Assembly (NCBI GenBank): GCA_016713235.1
Contig: JADJPN010000005.1
Span: forward strand, 124,001-188,000
DNA: 64,000 bases
From: Hyphomicrobiales bacterium
Lineage (GTDB): Bacteria > Pseudomonadota > Alphaproteobacteria > Rhizobiales > Xanthobacteraceae
Direction: 5' to 3'
The notes beneath the pieces were generated by a model. It made no database searches. It was given only the letters and a program-made list of their open reading frames with translations, and was not told the DNA's origin. Below are positions 62,174 to 64,000 of this stretch, in pieces. Made by a program: the position numbers and the translations under genes. Numbering within the stretch: position 1 is the first letter of the stretch; every line of letters begins with the position of its first letter.

Positions 62174-63064
62174 ATGAACCGACCCGCCTCCTCCGATACG
62201 ATTCTGGGCATGCTCGCCGATGCGCTCTCGCGGATGGCCGCGGCGGTGGACCGCTGGGCGCCGCCCGCGGTCGAAGTGCCGGATTTCGCCGTCGCCGAAG
62301 CCTTCGTGTGGAACGCCGCGCAGAAGCGGCTTGATCCGGTTCCGAAGGTCAACCGCGTCGAGATGATGCTGCTCAAAGGTATCGACCGGATGCGGGACAC
62401 GCTCGTCGAAAATACCGAGCGCTTTGCGAAAGGCCTGCCCGCGAACAACGCGCTGCTGTGGGGCGCGCGCGGCATGGGTAAATCGTCGCTCGTCAAGGCA
62501 GTTCACGCTTCGATCAATGCGCAGACCAAGAACCTGAAGCTGATCGAAATTCACCGCGAAGATATCGAGTCGCTGCCGATTTTGATGAACCTGCTGCGCG
62601 GTGCAAAAGACCGTTTCATCGTGTTCTGCGACGACCTCTCGTTCGACGGCGACGACACATCCTATAAATCGCTGAAGGCCGTGCTCGACGGCGGCATCGA
62701 AGGCCGCCCGGACAACGTCATTCTCTACGCGACCTCGAACCGCCGTCATTTGCTGGCCCGCGAGATGGTGGAGAACGAACGCTCGACCGCGATCAATCCC
62801 GGCGAAGCGGTCGAAGAAAAGGTTTCGCTCTCCGATCGCTTCGGCCTCTGGCTCGGCTTTCACCGCTGCTCGCAGGACGAGTTTCTTGCAATGGTGAACG
62901 GCTATATCGCCCACTTTAAAATTCCAGTGGAAGCCGAACAGCTTCGCCGCGAAGCGCTCGAATGGGCGACCACGCGCGGCTCGCGCTCCGGCCGCGTGGC
63001 GTGGCAATTCGTGCAAGATCTCGCCGGACGTAAAGGCGTGATGCTGGGCATGACGAGGAGATGT
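62174..63064 (+). CDS. DUF815 AAA-type ATPase
   Basis: This protein of about 290 residues has Walker A ALLWGARGMGKSSLVKAVHA, Walker B RFIVFCDDLSFDGDD, SLKAVLDGGIEGRPDNVILY, and an arginine-finger-like TSNRRHL. DUF815 ATPases are of unknown function and commonly lie beside yajC-secDF in Hyphomicrobiales. The ATG at 62174 (MNRPASSD) is preferred to an earlier one. As read, the frame runs past AWQFVQDLAGRKGVMLG to 63184, overlapping the next gene by 118 bp. A single-base change near 63040 would end it in the gap, so the true end is uncertain. It is divergent from yajC. Confidence 0.85.
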
Positions 63065-63066
63065 AA

Positions 63067-64000
63067 ATGTCCGCCAATCGCCAAATCCTGCTTGCCGAAA
63101 CACCCAAGGGAAAACTCGGGCCCGAACACTTCAAGATGCAGGAAAGTGCGATGCCTTCGCCGCAAGATGGCGAGGTGCTCCTGAAAGTTCGCCTGATCTC
63201 GCTCGATGCGGCGAACCGCGCCTGGATGCAGGGCGCGACCTACCGCGAAGCAGTCGGCGCCGGCTCGGTGATGGCGGGTGGTGCGATCGCCGAAGTGATC
63301 GAAAGCAAAGCGCCGAATTTTGCAAAGGGCGATCTCGTCTTCGCAGATACCGGCTGGCAGGAATACGCTGCTCTGGCCGCGCGCAAATTGCTCAAAGTCC
63401 CCAACATCAAGCCAATGACGAACCTGCTCAGTGTCTATGGCGTTGCTGGCCTCACCGCCTATTTCGGTCTGCTCGATGTCGGCCAGCCCAAGGCAGGCGA
63501 AACGGTTGTCGTCTCCGCTGCTGCGGCTTCAGTCGGCTCGCTGGTCGGACAAATCGCCAAGATCAAAGGCTGCCGCGTTGTCGGCATCGCGGGCGGGAAA
63601 GAGAAATGCGACTGGCTGAAATCCGAACTCGGTTTCGATGAAGCGGTCGATTACAAAGCCGGCCCGGTTTTCAAGTCGCTGAAAACCACCTGCCCCGACG
63701 GTATCGACGTCTATTTCGACAATGTCGGCGGCGATATTTTCGAAGCCTGCCTTTCGCAGATGAAACTACACGGCCGCGTCGCCTGCTGTGGCGCCGTTTC
63801 AGCCTATGACGGCGCTGCGCCCGCCGCCGGTCCTCGCGGCGTGCCGGGCCTGATCGTCGTGAAGCGGCTGCGCGTGCAGGGCTTCATCGTCATGGATTAT
63901 TACGACCAGGCGATGAAAGCGATCGGAGAACTTCAAGGCTGGGTCGCTTCCGGCAAGCTCAAAGCGCAGGAAGACATTCTCGATGGCCTCGAGAATACGC
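63067..64000 (+). CDS. NADP-dependent MDR oxidoreductase (PTGR/CurA-like), C-terminus beyond window
   Basis: The N-terminal 311 codons are present, from MSANRQILLAETPKGKLGPE. The nucleotide-binding loop is VVVSAAAASVGSLVGQIAKI (AxxGxxG), and the substrate-domain feature GIDVYFDNVGGDIFEACLSQ is typical of leukotriene B4 dehydrogenase/prostaglandin reductase relatives. These zinc-free medium-chain enzymes reduce double bonds of enones with NADPH and help detoxify reactive carbonyls. The start overlaps the end of the DUF815 frame as read. The frame is open to the window edge; about 25-30 residues should be missing. Confidence 0.88.
   Translation, partial: MSANRQILLAETPKGKLGPEHFKMQESAMPSPQDGEVLLKVRLISLDAANRAWMQGATYREAVGAGSVMAGGAIAEVIESKAPNFAKGDLVFADTGWQEYAALAARKLLKVPNIKPMTNLLSVYGVAGLTAYFGLLDVGQPKAGETVVVSAAAASVGSLVGQIAKIKGCRVVGIAGGKEKCDWLKSELGFDEAVDYKAGPVFKSLKTTCPDGIDVYFDNVGGDIFEACLSQMKLHGRVACCGAVSAYDGAAPAAGPRGVPGLIVVKRLRVQGFIVMDYYDQAMKAIGELQGWVASGKLKAQEDILDGLENT

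Overview
This window looks like chromosome from an alphaproteobacterium of the order Hyphomicrobiales, closest in style to the Bradyrhizobiaceae/Xanthobacteraceae. This rests on gene content and order (mfd-sdhE | recG, glmU-glmS, gyrA-coaD-ppi-ppi-queA-tgt, ssb | uvrA, secD-secF-yajC beside a DUF815 ATPase, and a Bradyrhizobium-like heme locus), high GC, and a GTTC-N7-GTTC LexA box. No rRNA, phage integrase, transposase or CRISPR array was seen.

Layout. 0-9.8 kb: DNA repair and cell-wall precursor genes (mfd, sdhE, recG, glmS, glmU), heavily disturbed by single-base indels, with an internal deletion in glmU. 9.8-12.5 kb: a DMT permease, an M20 amidohydrolase and an SPFH protein. 12.5-20.9 kb: a surface-glycan locus read mainly leftward, with two NAD-dependent epimerases, three tandem paralogous CgeB-like glycosyltransferases, a GH-A-type glycosidase, a TylF-like methyltransferase and a UDP-glucuronate decarboxylase-like enzyme. 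21.3-22.7 kb: a type I secretion ABC gene joined by a deletion to the last part of its HlyD partner. 23.4-25.5 kb: an ArsR-rhodanese regulator divergent from an MFS gene across a perfect palindrome, then tRNA-Lys. 25.6-32.6 kb: heme uptake and use (hmuVUT, hemP, TonB-dependent receptor, IsdG-like heme monooxygenase, TonB), with a stop codon early in hmuV. 32.6-39.2 kb: tgt, queA, two cyclophilins, coaD and gyrA, all intact. 39.4-43.9 kb: stress and catabolic genes including a LysR-pirin-YcaC cluster. 43.9-47.9 kb: ssb and uvrA, divergent around an SOS box.

47.9-50.7 kb is the most unusual part: a lower-GC accessory island with a tightly spaced three-gene operon of unrecognised small proteins, one carrying a HEPN-like R-N-x5-H motif, followed by about 0.9 kb of non-coding DNA rich in strong hairpins. 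50.7-57.7 kb holds an SDR, two small GNATs, a luciferase-like monooxygenase, a broken hemerythrin gene, DUF2189, a hydrolase, a patatin, an FAH-family hydrolase and a DUF1127 gene. 57.7-64 kb holds a squalene/phytoene synthase-like gene, an Mth938-like gene, secF, secD, yajC, a DUF815 ATPase and the start of an MDR oxidoreductase.

Many otherwise essential genes carry one or more single-nucleotide frameshifts, often in short homopolymers. The simplest reading is consensus error in a draft or metagenomic assembly, so broken genes are described as read, with the probable true extent given. The two internal deletions and two in-frame stop codons need separate checking because simple homopolymer error does not explain them.
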